NCBI RefSeq assembly: GCF_004357905.1 | Contig: NZ_SMTT01000003.1 | Span: 62,001 to 126,000 of the forward strand | DNA length: 64,000 nt | Source: Campylobacter lari | GTDB taxonomy: Bacteria; Campylobacterota; Campylobacteria; Campylobacterales; Campylobacteraceae | Reading direction: 5' to 3' | In this document: piece after piece, positions 11,567 through 20,779 of the stretch | Layout of the letters: the number at the start of each line of letters is the position of its first letter | How positions within the stretch are numbered: position 1 is the stretch's first letter | Program-made: the position numbers and the translations under genes | The notes under the pieces: generated by a model | What the model was told of the DNA's origin: nothing | Database searches by the model: none | Seen by the model: the letters and a program-made list of their open reading frames with translations, nothing else

Positions 11567-14500
11567 CTAATAAAATCTTTCATGATCTCCACCACCAAAA
11601 GTAACCGCTCGTGTTTCTGTGACATTTACACCTAAAGTATTAAATCTCATTGTAAAAGTAGGAGTATCGGTCAATGGTTTAGTGCACCATGTAGTTGATA
11701 TTACAACTTTTGCTTCACCAAAATTATCAAATTCTTTATCCCATCTTTGTATAATTGGCACAGTTTGACCAAGGCCAACTAAGAGATTAGTTCCACTAAA
11801 ATCAACTTTTTCTCCTGCAATTCCATCGGTTAATGTTAAAGTTGCACTGGTGTAGCATGAAGCAGGATCTTTCCAAGTATCATATATTGCATGAATGCGT
11901 TTTTGCACCTCAATACTTCCTACAATTGCTTCGGAATCAGCTCCATCCCATTCTTTATATTTCACTTTAAGACTAAAAATTCTACCGGTGTGTTCAGTAA
12001 CTTTTCCAATAGGTTTAAAATTTAAATAAACTGAACCTTTATCATCAGTATGAAGCGTGCCTTTATTTACAAAATTAGTATAACCAAGATACTGATCTGG
12101 TTGAACATCTACACTAGAGTTTGGAATTAGTCCATATAGCTCTATAGTTGTTCCTGTATCAAATGGAATATTATTTACATTTATTCTTGGACGAATTGGA
12201 CCATTAAATACAGCTGTTTCACTAGCTTTTTCACTTCCATCTTCATACTCAACGCTTACTGTTACCGGACGAGTAGTAGGATTAATTGTTCTAAACTTAG
12301 TTAGCGCAACACCTTTACTATCAAAATATTTTGGAATTAGATCTTCTTTTGGAAGTACTCCATCGCCGACAATGCTCCATTTTATTTTTGCATAAGGAGT
12401 GCCTTTTGCCAATATACTGACAGTTTCAAACAAATATGGATTTAGCCTTGTTTTACCAAGAGTTAATTGAATTGGAATCTTCTTATAATTTAATTCTTTA
12501 CTTAAATTTTTACCCATAGCATTTACACTAATTACAGGGTTATTTTTAAATGGAGCTTTGGAAGTAATAGTTGCTTTAGCTTCACCACTAGAATTAAATG
12601 TTGTATCATGATCATTTAAAGTAGCGTCTCCACTTATATTCCATTCTACTTTTTCATAAGGTTTTCCACCTTTTAATATTGCGTGTGCCTCTTCTCCTTC
12701 TTGAGCATTAAAGGAATTCTTATCTACAATCAAGGTAAGCTGTTTATATATATAAATTTCATCTGTAAAAAAATCCGCTGACTTATTTTTTGTTTTCATA
12801 TATTTAAATTGAATATTGAAATTACTACACAATGGATTCGATACTCCATAAAATTCCAAAGTAGCCTTACCACTAGAATTTACTCTAACATGATCTTGCT
12901 TTGGTTTAGCCGCTGATAAAAAATCATGATATATTTCAATTTCTGTATTCGGGATTAAATTACTTACCTCAAGATGAAAATCTTGATTTAATTCTATGGT
13001 TTGCTTATAACCCTTATAGCTAGGATAAATAATACTAGGAATATATTCTTTATCTACATAAGTAATAGTAGTGCTAACACTTTGTCCAATAGTATTTACA
13101 TTAATTACAGGGTTATCTTTAAATGGAGCTTTGGAAGTAATAGTTGCTTTAGCTTCACCACTAGAATTAAATGTTGTATCATGATCATTTAAAGTAGCGT
13201 CTCCACTTATATTCCATTCTACTTTAGCACCCTTTTTACCATCTTTTAGCGTGATATTGGCTTGTGCTTTTTCTTCGGTGTATATTGTTTTATCCCCTTC
13301 AAATTTTAATTCTCTTTGATAAAGCTTAATTTTATCTGCAGCAAACTCTATTTTACTTGTTCTTGTCTTCATATAATTAAACTTAATAGCAATATCTTTA
13401 ACACTATAATCACTAATACCACTAAATTCTAAAGTAGCTTCACCTTTATCATTAACATTAAAGCTTTCTTTTTTAGCTTTCACTCCTTTGCTTCCACTGA
13501 TTTTATCAATAGTGGAATTTGGTAATAAACCGCTTATTTTTAATACATAATCTGAGTCATAATCTATAGTTTTTTTCTCTACATGAAACCACCAACTAGG
13601 ATCCTTATAAGAAGGATACTCTACTTCAGGAGTGTAAATTTTTGTTTTATACTTAATGCTTTTCACAAAAGAACTACCCAAAGCATTGACTTTTAACATA
13701 ATATCATTCTCAAACGGAGCTTTAGAAGTAATAGTTGCCTTGGCTTCACCACTAGCATTAAATGTTGCTTCTTGATTACTTAAAGTAGCGTCTCCACTTA
13801 AACTCCACTCTACTTTAGAACCTGTTTTTCCACCTTTTAATACAGCGTGTACTACTTCTCCTTCTTGAGTATAAAGTGTTTCTTTATCAAGTTCTAAATT
13901 CAATTCTCTTTGATAAAGATTAATTTTATCTGCAGTTATTTCAGCCTTAGTAATAACTGATTTCATATAACTAAACTTAATAGTAAGTTCTTTAACACTA
14001 GGATCACTAATACCACTAAATTCTAAAGTAGCTTCACCTTTATCATTAACATTAAAGCTTTCTTTTTTAGCTTTTACTCCTTTACTTCCACTGATATTAT
14101 CAATGGTTGAATTTGGTAATAAACCACTTACTTTTAATACATAATCTGAGTCATAGTCTATGGTTTTATCTAATGTTTTCCAAAAACTTACTTTATAAGA
14201 AGGATATTCTATTTTTGGAGTATATATAGTTCCATCTATATAAGTTAATGTTTTAGTGAGGTTTTGGCCTAGGGTATTTACACTAATTATAGGATTAGTT
14301 TTAAATGGAGCTTTAGAAGTAATAACTGCCTTGGCTTCACCACTAGCATTAAATGTTGCTTCTTGATTGCTTAAAGTAGCGTCTCCACTTAAGCTCCACT
14401 CTATTTTTTCATTAGCTTTACCACCTTTTAAAGTTACTTCGACATTTTTATTAGGTTCTGCAATGATAGTACTTGGATCAGCATTAAAGGAAATAGCGTA

Positions 14501-17500
14501 TTGATAAAGTTTGATTTTATCTAAATTAAGCTCCTTTTTAATACTACCTTGTTTGATATAATTAAACTTAATAGCAATATCTTTAACACTATAATCACTA
14601 ATACCACTAAATTCTAAAGTAGTTTCACCTTTATCATTAACATTAAAGCTTTCTTTTTTAGCTTTTACTCCTTTACTTCCACTGATTTTATCAATAGTGG
14701 AATTTGGCAATAAACCGCTTATTTTAATATTAAAATCATCTATATAATCTATAGTTTTTTCTTGGGTTTTAAAGCTTGGATATTCTACTTTAGGAGTATA
14801 TTCTTTAATCTCATAAGGCAATTCTTTTTTAAGATCTTTAGTCATAGTTTTAACTTCTAAATTTGGATTAACTTTAAATGGAGCTTTAGAAGTGATAACT
14901 GCCTTAGCTTCACCACTAGCATTAAATGTTGCTTCTTGATTGCTTAAAGTAGCGTCTCCACTTAAACTCCATTCTATTTTTTCATTAGGTTTACCACCTT
15001 TTAAAGTTACTTCAACATGATCAAGTTTTGGATCTTTTAAAGCTTTGTTATTATCACTTTCATAAGCATGAATTTTGTCTTTACTAAAACTAATGCTTGG
15101 GGTGTATTGGTGGAGTTTGATAGCATAAGTTTGCTCAGCTTTTTCATCTCCTTTTTTAATATAGTTAAAAGTTATAGTTATTTCTTTTTGACTAAAATCA
15201 TTAATGCCTTCAAATTCTAAAGTAGCTTCACCTTTATTATTAACTTCCACTTCTTCTTTTTTAGGTTTAATGATTTGTGTTTTAGTAATACTTATTTTAG
15301 AATTAGGTAAAAGATTGCTTACTTGTACACTAAAATCAGTTTTATAATCTAGAGTATCTTCTTTTTCAAATTTAGGAGAGAAACCTTCTACTTTAGGAGT
15401 ATATTCTTTAATCTCATAAGGCAATTCTTTTTTAAGATCTTTAGTCATAGTTTTAACTTCTAAATTTGGATTAACTTTAAATGGAGCTTTAGAAGTGATA
15501 ACTGCCTTAGCTTCACCACTAGCATTAAATGTTGCTTCTTGATTGCTTAAAGTAGCGTCTCCACTTAAACTCCATTCTATTTTTTCATTAGGTTTACCAC
15601 CTTTTAAAGTTACTTCAACATGATCAAGTTTTGGATCTTTTAAAGCTTTGTTATTATCACTTTCATAAGCATGAATTTTGTCTTTACTAAAACTAATGCT
15701 TGGGGTGTATTGGTGGAGTTTGATAGCATAAGTTTGCTCAGCTTTTTCATCTCCTTTTTTAATATAGTTAAAAGTTATAGTTATTTCTTTTTGACTAAAA
15801 TCATTAATGCCTTCAAATTCTAAAGTAGCTTCACCTTTATTATTAACTTCCACTTCTTCTTTTTTAGGTTTAATGATTTGTGTTTTAGTAATACTTATTT
15901 TAGAATTAGGTAAAAGATTGCTTACTTGTACACTAAAATCAGTTTTATAATCTAGAGTATCTTCTTTTTCAAATTTAGGAGAGAAACCTTCTACTTTAGG
16001 AGTATATTCTTTAATCTCATAAGGCAATTCTTTTTTAAGATCTTTAGTCATAGTTTTAACTTCTAAATTTGGATTAACTTTAAATGGAGCTTTAGAAGTG
16101 ATAACTGCCTTAGCTTCACCACTAGCATTAAATGTTGCTTCTTGATTGCTTAAAGTAGCGTCTCCACTTAAACTCCATTCTATTTTTTCATTAGGTTTAC
16201 CACCTTTTAAAGTTACTTCAACATGATCAAGTTTTGGATCTTTTAAAGCTTTGTTATTATCACTTTCATAAGCATGAATTTTGTCTTTACTAAAACTAAT
16301 GCTTGGGGTGTATTGGTGGAGTTTGATTTCTCCACTTACTTCTTGAGTGCTAGCTGCGCTTTGATTATAAGTAGCAATGATTTGTAATCTTTTAATATTA
16401 AAATCTTTTACTCCTTCAAATACTACCTTACTCTTACCTTTATCATCAGCTGTACTTTCTTTATCGTTACTAATTCTTAAAGTTTTATTGCTTTGTATAT
16501 CTTTAGCCTTCCATAAAACTTTTGTTTTTGGCATTAAACCTTTAAGTTTTACTTCAAAGTCGCTTTTATAATCAATCATTCCTTTTTCAAAGTCTTGATG
16601 AGTCACAGGATCTTTTCCAGTAGGAAGCTCCATGGTGGCTGTATAATTTTTAATCTCTAAATCTTTACTTCTTTCTTTTACTAATTCATCACTCATATTC
16701 TTAGCAATGATTTTTACTTTTTCATTTCCACTAAGTCCTATGATTTCTACATTACTCTCACCTTTATCATCAGCTATTAAATTAAGCTCCTTAGTAGTTT
16801 TATCTTTATCAACAAATAAAGCATTATCTCCTTGTATACTCCATTTAACTTTTGTAGAATTAGCTTTTAAGTTTTTATAACTTGCATGAGTTTTTTCTTT
16901 ATTACCTATAATAGCTTTATCTAAGATAATATCATTATCTCCATAAATTGCTATTTGAACAAATGTTTTTAAAGTAACTCCCAATACATTAGCAATGATT
17001 TCAGCTTTTTCTTTATCTTTCATGTTTACATCAGGTTTATAGATGATATTTGAATTTCCATCTTTATCAGTTTTATCTGAATTTGGCGTTTTTTCTAAAC
17101 TTCCTTTACCATTTAATTTCCAATGAATTGCCAAATCGCCTGCTAAATCATTTCCTGTAAATGTGATTAGAGATTTTTCATATCTTTGTATATTAGAAGG
17201 TTTAGCAAATATCCTAAAGTCTTCTTTTGGAGCTATGATAGTAATAGGGAAACTTTCTTGAGCATTCCCTGCTTTAGCAATTAAATTGGTTTGATGGACT
17301 CCATAAGAATGGATTATTTTTACAAAAACTTTTCCATTACTATCAGTAATATAATGATTTCCATCTTTTAAGATTACACTTTTTTGTTCAGGAGTTACAC
17401 TCATAGCAACATTTTTAACTGCTTGATTAAAGCCATCTTTAAGCATAATACAATGAGTATTACCTCCCAAATTTCCGCAATAAGAAATATGATAAGTATT

Positions 17501-18697
17501 GTTAATAGCTTTATATTCAAGCACCATAGAATAATCTCTATCTATAAAATGAGTTCTAGAGCCTTCAATGGTATTATTTATACCTGCTAATTTTGTATCA
17601 AAAGCGTGTTTGAAGGCATCTTTATCTAAAGGTATGTTAAAATTCATAGCTATATTTGTGCCTTGTTTATCACTTTCATTACTTCTTTTATGGCTTAGCG
17701 AAAAAGTTAATGCAGGACAGGGTGAGTAAGTAATACCTCCTTCATACACTAAAGGATTTTTTTCTAAATCTTCATAGCAGTTTACATTGCCAAATGGAGC
17801 TACTTTTTCTCCATACCATTTACTCATATTAGCAAAAACAGCTACATTACTCATAGAAGGAAAAGCATATTTAATACCCATATCCCAGCCATTAGCAGGG
17901 CGTTCTAAGAAAGTTAGATCATTATTTGCATTTTTAAAATCATAACTATTAATCCAATCACTTAATCTTTGATAAATATTAGCATGGAAAGCTAGTGTAT
18001 CTAACATACTTTCAAAGCCCAAAGATATTCTTTTATGCTCTCTACTAAAATCATGATCATAAACTAAATTTAATCCTAGCATGATATTTCCTGAATTATC
18101 TAATGCTAATGCATTAGGATAATATCTTATACCACCACCAAAATGACCTATGATTCTATTATTATCATATCCACCTATACCGCTTTGTAGAAAATAAGAT
18201 ATTTTTGGATTATCTTCACTCATAATAGGTAAAAGAACTTTAGCATTACCACTTAAACCACCCCTATCATTATAGTTTAAATTAAACTCACTATTAATGG
18301 AGTGATTAAGAGCATGTAAATATTCTTGGATTAAAGTATTAGCTTGTAAGCTTAAATAATTGCTTGCTAAATCTCTTATAAGTTCATCTCTTTCTTTACT
18401 ATCTTTGGCATTATATACATTGCCTATAGTTTGAATAACACTAATAACCTTATTAGATAATTCTTCATCTTCTTTACTAAGATTAGAATCTTTCTTTGGT
18501 TTTTCTTCTAATAGCTTTTTGACTCTTGGGTTAATGCTATTATGTTCTTTAAGTATTTGCTTTTGATCATGGTTTACATGATTAAGTGCAAGAGTTTGAT
18601 TGTTATCTATAATGATTTTATCTTGATTTTTTAAAATCATTATTTGAGAAAAAAGAAAAGTGTGAATGATTAAAACAAGTAAAAGTGTTTTTTTCAT
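11567..18697 (-). CDS. Giant inverse autotransporter adhesin (intimin/invasin type)
   Basis: 2376-residue surface protein. A signal peptide (residues 1-17) precedes an alpha-helical periplasmic segment (about 20-125). A 12-stranded-type inverse-autotransporter barrel follows (about 130-357), with the intimin-like signature ERPANGWDMG at 265-274. The rest is a passenger of Ig-like domains built from a roughly 200-residue two-domain unit. One half carries WSLSGDATLSNQEATFN and SGEAKA(V/T)ITSKAPF, seen seven times; the other carries IDY...SGLLPNSTI. Residues about 790-1302 are identical copies (603-bp repeats). The C-terminal domain has two cysteines (ASCYT, TTWCTK) that could form a disulfide. 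Family members display the passenger C-terminally outside the cell and bind host receptors; the ligand here is unknown. A ten-G tract precedes the ATG. Confidence 0.9.
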   Translation of the reverse strand: MKKTLLLVLIIHTFLFSQIMILKNQDKIIIDNNQTLALNHVNHDQKQILKEHNSINPRVKKLLEEKPKKDSNLSKEDEELSNKVISVIQTIGNVYNAKDSKERDELIRDLASNYLSLQANTLIQEYLHALNHSINSEFNLNYNDRGGLSGNAKVLLPIMSEDNPKISYFLQSGIGGYDNNRIIGHFGGGIRYYPNALALDNSGNIMLGLNLVYDHDFSREHKRISLGFESMLDTLAFHANIYQRLSDWINSYDFKNANNDLTFLERPANGWDMGIKYAFPSMSNVAVFANMSKWYGEKVAPFGNVNCYEDLEKNPLVYEGGITYSPCPALTFSLSHKRSNESDKQGTNIAMNFNIPLDKDAFKHAFDTKLAGINNTIEGSRTHFIDRDYSMVLEYKAINNTYHISYCGNLGGNTHCIMLKDGFNQAVKNVAMSVTPEQKSVILKDGNHYITDSNGKVFVKIIHSYGVHQTNLIAKAGNAQESFPITIIAPKEDFRIFAKPSNIQRYEKSLITFTGNDLAGDLAIHWKLNGKGSLEKTPNSDKTDKDGNSNIIYKPDVNMKDKEKAEIIANVLGVTLKTFVQIAIYGDNDIILDKAIIGNKEKTHASYKNLKANSTKVKWSIQGDNALFVDKDKTTKELNLIADDKGESNVEIIGLSGNEKVKIIAKNMSDELVKERSKDLEIKNYTATMELPTGKDPVTHQDFEKGMIDYKSDFEVKLKGLMPKTKVLWKAKDIQSNKTLRISNDKESTADDKGKSKVVFEGVKDFNIKRLQIIATYNQSAASTQEVSGEIKLHQYTPSISFSKDKIHAYESDNNKALKDPKLDHVEVTLKGGKPNEKIEWSLSGDATLSNQEATFNASGEAKAVITSKAPFKVNPNLEVKTMTKDLKKELPYEIKEYTPKVEGFSPKFEKEDTLDYKTDFSVQVSNLLPNSKISITKTQIIKPKKEEVEVNNKGEATLEFEGINDFSQKEITITFNYIKKGDEKAEQTYAIKLHQYTPSISFSKDKIHAYESDNNKALKDPKLDHVEVTLKGGKPNEKIEWSLSGDATLSNQEATFNASGEAKAVITSKAPFKVNPNLEVKTMTKDLKKELPYEIKEYTPKVEGFSPKFEKEDTLDYKTDFSVQVSNLLPNSKISITKTQIIKPKKEEVEVNNKGEATLEFEGINDFSQKEITITFNYIKKGDEKAEQTYAIKLHQYTPSISFSKDKIHAYESDNNKALKDPKLDHVEVTLKGGKPNEKIEWSLSGDATLSNQEATFNASGEAKAVITSKAPFKVNPNLEVKTMTKDLKKELPYEIKEYTPKVEYPSFKTQEKTIDYIDDFNIKISGLLPNSTIDKISGSKGVKAKKESFNVNDKGETTLEFSGISDYSVKDIAIKFNYIKQGSIKKELNLDKIKLYQYAISFNADPSTIIAEPNKNVEVTLKGGKANEKIEWSLSGDATLSNQEATFNASGEAKAVITSKAPFKTNPIISVNTLGQNLTKTLTYIDGTIYTPKIEYPSYKVSFWKTLDKTIDYDSDYVLKVSGLLPNSTIDNISGSKGVKAKKESFNVNDKGEATLEFSGISDPSVKELTIKFSYMKSVITKAEITADKINLYQRELNLELDKETLYTQEGEVVHAVLKGGKTGSKVEWSLSGDATLSNQEATFNASGEAKATITSKAPFENDIMLKVNALGSSFVKSIKYKTKIYTPEVEYPSYKDPSWWFHVEKKTIDYDSDYVLKISGLLPNSTIDKISGSKGVKAKKESFNVNDKGEATLEFSGISDYSVKDIAIKFNYMKTRTSKIEFAADKIKLYQRELKFEGDKTIYTEEKAQANITLKDGKKGAKVEWNISGDATLNDHDTTFNSSGEAKATITSKAPFKDNPVINVNTIGQSVSTTITYVDKEYIPSIIYPSYKGYKQTIELNQDFHLEVSNLIPNTEIEIYHDFLSAAKPKQDHVRVNSSGKATLEFYGVSNPLCSNFNIQFKYMKTKNKSADFFTDEIYIYKQLTLIVDKNSFNAQEGEEAHAILKGGKPYEKVEWNISGDATLNDHDTTFNSSGEAKATITSKAPFKNNPVISVNAMGKNLSKELNYKKIPIQLTLGKTRLNPYLFETVSILAKGTPYAKIKWSIVGDGVLPKEDLIPKYFDSKGVALTKFRTINPTTRPVTVSVEYEDGSEKASETAVFNGPIRPRINVNNIPFDTGTTIELYGLIPNSSVDVQPDQYLGYTNFVNKGTLHTDDKGSVYLNFKPIGKVTEHTGRIFSLKVKYKEWDGADSEAIVGSIEVQKRIHAIYDTWKDPASCYTSATLTLTDGIAGEKVDFSGTNLLVGLGQTVPIIQRWDKEFDNFGEAKVVISTTWCTKPLTDTPTFTMRFNTLGVNVTETRAVTFGGGDHERFY
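14790..16327 (-). repeat. 603-bp direct repeat, about 2.5 exact copies
   Basis: The motif TCATAAGGCA recurs at 14811, 15414 and 16017, giving an exact 603-bp (201-codon) period. The sequence between appears identical base for base in the copies, including silent positions, and the last copy is partial. The repeats are in frame in the adhesin, so loss or gain of units changes passenger length by whole domain pairs. Other units of the passenger are related but diverged. Confidence 0.92.
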
Positions 18698-18699
18698 AT

Positions 18700-18709
18700 C
18701 CCCCCCCCC
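18700..18709 (-). repeat. Ten-G homopolymer in the adhesin leader (contingency tract)
   Basis: On the coding strand the leader reads AAAGGATTC, ten G, AT, then ATG. The tract lies outside the reading frame of any upstream start: the only upstream ATG (18722) meets TAA at once. Changes in tract length would therefore alter the spacing between the AAAGGA ribosome-binding site and the ATG, about 15 nt at ten G, or let the G run itself act as the binding site. Poly-G tracts of this length are the classical phase-variable loci of Campylobacter. Confidence 0.85.
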
Positions 18710-19432
18710 GAATCCTTTACATAAAATTTTTTATTTGTGATGAGAATATGATAACACAAAAAATACAAAATTGATAAAAAAGTTATAAAAATATTGAAAA
18801 ACAGCCAAAAAATTAATAAATATAATAATTATTTATAAATTATAATCAAAATTACTTTTATTTTTTATTAAAAAAATGCAAATAGATTTATTATTATTTA
18901 AATATATATGAAAAAAACTTATCATTTACTTTTTAAAAATAATGAAAAATAAGCTTTTTGAATTTTTATATTTATATTTTATTATACTATTTAACATTTT
19001 TAAAAGTATTAGCATTTAGTATTTTAGATAACAGTGTAAGGTGTATTTATCATATTTGGTATATAAAGTATAAATACTAAGCTTATATATAGTAATAAAT
19101 AAAGAGTATAAATACCTTATTATACTCTTTAGATAACTACAATATAGAGTTTTTGTATAAATTTGATAATAGTTGTTATAATCTTAAAATTACTTATTAA
19201 AAAAATATATTTAATTATAGTTTGTATGTTTTTATAATTTGGATAATAGGTAAAAGAATATATACAATGTTTAATGAAAAATGAAAGGTGATTAAATAAA
19301 GTTAGATATATAAAGATATTTATAGTTTTGTATATTATTTTTATAAATTAAAACAAACATATTTCACAATTAAGCAAGATTAGTACAACTGAAAATTATT
19401 TAGAAACAAAAATTTTTTGAGAAATATAAAAA
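18710..19432. other. AT-rich stretch upstream of the adhesin, no gene seen
   Basis: About 720 bp of very AT-rich sequence with stops in every frame. A TATCAT at 18748-18753 (minus) is a possible -10 box for the adhesin, giving a leader of about 45 nt that contains the poly-G tract. I see no other structure. Confidence 0.5.
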
Positions 19433-19594
19433 ATGACTTTAAGTAAAAAAGAATTTGCTGAAGTATTAGGCGTTTCTTCAGGAACTATTGATAATCTAAG
19501 AAGAAAAAGAAAAATACAATCTATGGAAGTATCTTGCTATATATTATTTTCCATTGAAGAAATAGCTAAAGTTATATCAGGAGTTAAATTTTAA
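19433..19594 (+). CDS. Small AlpA/excisionase-like HTH protein
   Basis: 53-residue protein beginning MTLSKKEFAEVLGVSSGTIDN, then LRRKRKIQ and IEEIAKVISGVKF. The first 25 residues form a winged-helix or MerR-type helix-turn-helix of the kind seen in AlpA regulators and excisionases of P4-like elements. It lies about 110 nt before the copied tRNA 3' end and about 210 nt before a decayed integrase, the usual place for a directionality factor. The frame is intact although its neighbours are broken. No strong Shine-Dalgarno is visible. I infer the function from the motif and position only. Confidence 0.55.
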   Translation: MTLSKKEFAEVLGVSSGTIDNLRRKRKIQSMEVSCYILFSIEEIAKVISGVKF

Positions 19595-19704
19595 AATGAG
19601 ATTTAGCCATACAAATCATTGAATTTTCAAAAGTATATGTTATTTAGATATTTAATTTCTAAAGTATGAATACTTAGGTGTTTGATTAATAAACCACACA
19701 CTTT

Positions 19705-19718
19705 CTAAATCCACCATT
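19705..19718 (+). other. Copied tRNA 3' end (att scar)
   Basis: CTAAATCCACCATT is identical to the last 12 nt of the tRNA at 11143-11219 plus two flanking bases. It sits about 90 nt before the integrase remnant, where attL-type sites of P4-like elements lie. In an undisturbed island the integrase would be next to the tRNA itself, so its distance suggests that 8.5 kb carrying the adhesin was inserted later, between tRNA and integrase. Confidence 0.65.
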
Positions 19719-19805
19719 ACTTCTATCACGAATTATTACTACAATTAAAATCTTTTGACAAATTAAAAAAATATTTTTTGTGCACACTTTAAAGGAAAAT
19801 CAGCA

Positions 19806-20687
19806 ATTAAGAGCTTAAAAAATTTAACTGTTGATAAAAAACTTATATCAAAGTGCTTGTACTAAAAATTTATATATTGAAGCTAGGATTTTTCATGGAA
19901 ATATTGATAAGAATTTTTATTTTAGATATAAACTTAATAAAAGGGTATTCTTTTAAAATAGGAAAATATCCTATAACCATATTAACACGGGCAAGAGAGA
20001 TTGTAAATGATTATAACGACATGCTATCATAAGGCATTAATCCAAAAGAACATATTCAAAAAGAAAATACTAAAAATCAAAATATAAAAAAGCACTTTAT
20101 GGTACTAATAAAGTTCAAAGTCATAAAACTTCACAGATGAAGCAAGATTTAAAGAATTACTGCTTGCGATTGATAATTACGAGGGTAGTATTTTTACAAA
20201 AATTTCTTTGCAAATTAGTCCATATTTATTTTTTAAGAAGTGCTAATATTAGAAATTTAGAATAAAAAGAAGTAGATTTTGAGAAAAAAATTAATAAAGT
20301 TAAAGCAAGAGAGGATTTTATTATTCCGCTAAGTCAGAGTGTTTTAGGCTTGCTTTTATATGTTAAAAATTTTTCTTACTCAGATTCAAAATATGTTTTT
20401 TCAAATGATATAAGTAAATCTAAAAAATGAGTAAAAACACATTAAATCAAGCCATTAAAAGATTAGGTTTTGGTGATGAAATACTATATCATGGTTTTAG
20501 AGCTACTGCTTCAACTTTTCTTTATGAGTATAAAAATATTCATAAAAGAGATAGTGAAGTTATAGAACTATGTTTAGATCATAGGGAAAGAAATAAAGTA
20601 AAAGCGGTATATAAGACTTGATGATAGAAAAGAGAGTTAATGCGATGATGGAGTGATTTTATTGATAAATTAAAAAGAGATAAGTAG
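19806..20687 (+). pseudogene. Decayed P4-type tyrosine integrase
   Basis: Fragments of one integrase are spread over frames separated by stops and frameshifts. The N-terminal arm-binding part includes NLYIEARIFHG and FSFKIGKYPITILTRAREI, then an in-frame stop, then GINPKEHIQKE; this matches the LGxYP-LxxAR-x-GxDP pattern of P4 integrases. The core follows as SPYLFL, RSANIRNLE, stop, KEVDFE. The catalytic C-terminus is HGFRATASTFLYE (from 20427) with LCLDHRERNKVKAVY, followed by another shift before the final KLKRDK and TAG. At least four lesions make it non-functional. It once mediated insertion at the tRNA at 11143. Confidence 0.85.
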
Positions 20688-20779
20688 TTTAATTTTATAA
20701 TGTTTGTAAATTATAAACACATAAGAACTTTTTAATTTTTGTAAATTTAATAGTATTTTATTGAATATCTTTAACGCAA

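Noticed and set aside
14790-16327. A CRISPR-like or satellite array
   Set aside because: The repeats are 603 bp, in frame and encode Ig-like domains; there are no short repeats with unique spacers anywhere in the window.
13001-17590. Plus-strand frames of 60-70 codons opposite the adhesin
   Set aside because: They lie antisense to a clearly coding frame, have no ribosome-binding sites and look like chance openings.
20427-20621. A 64-codon frame starting MSKNTLNQAIKRLGFGDE
   Set aside because: This is only the C-terminal catalytic fragment of the broken integrase, not a separate gene.
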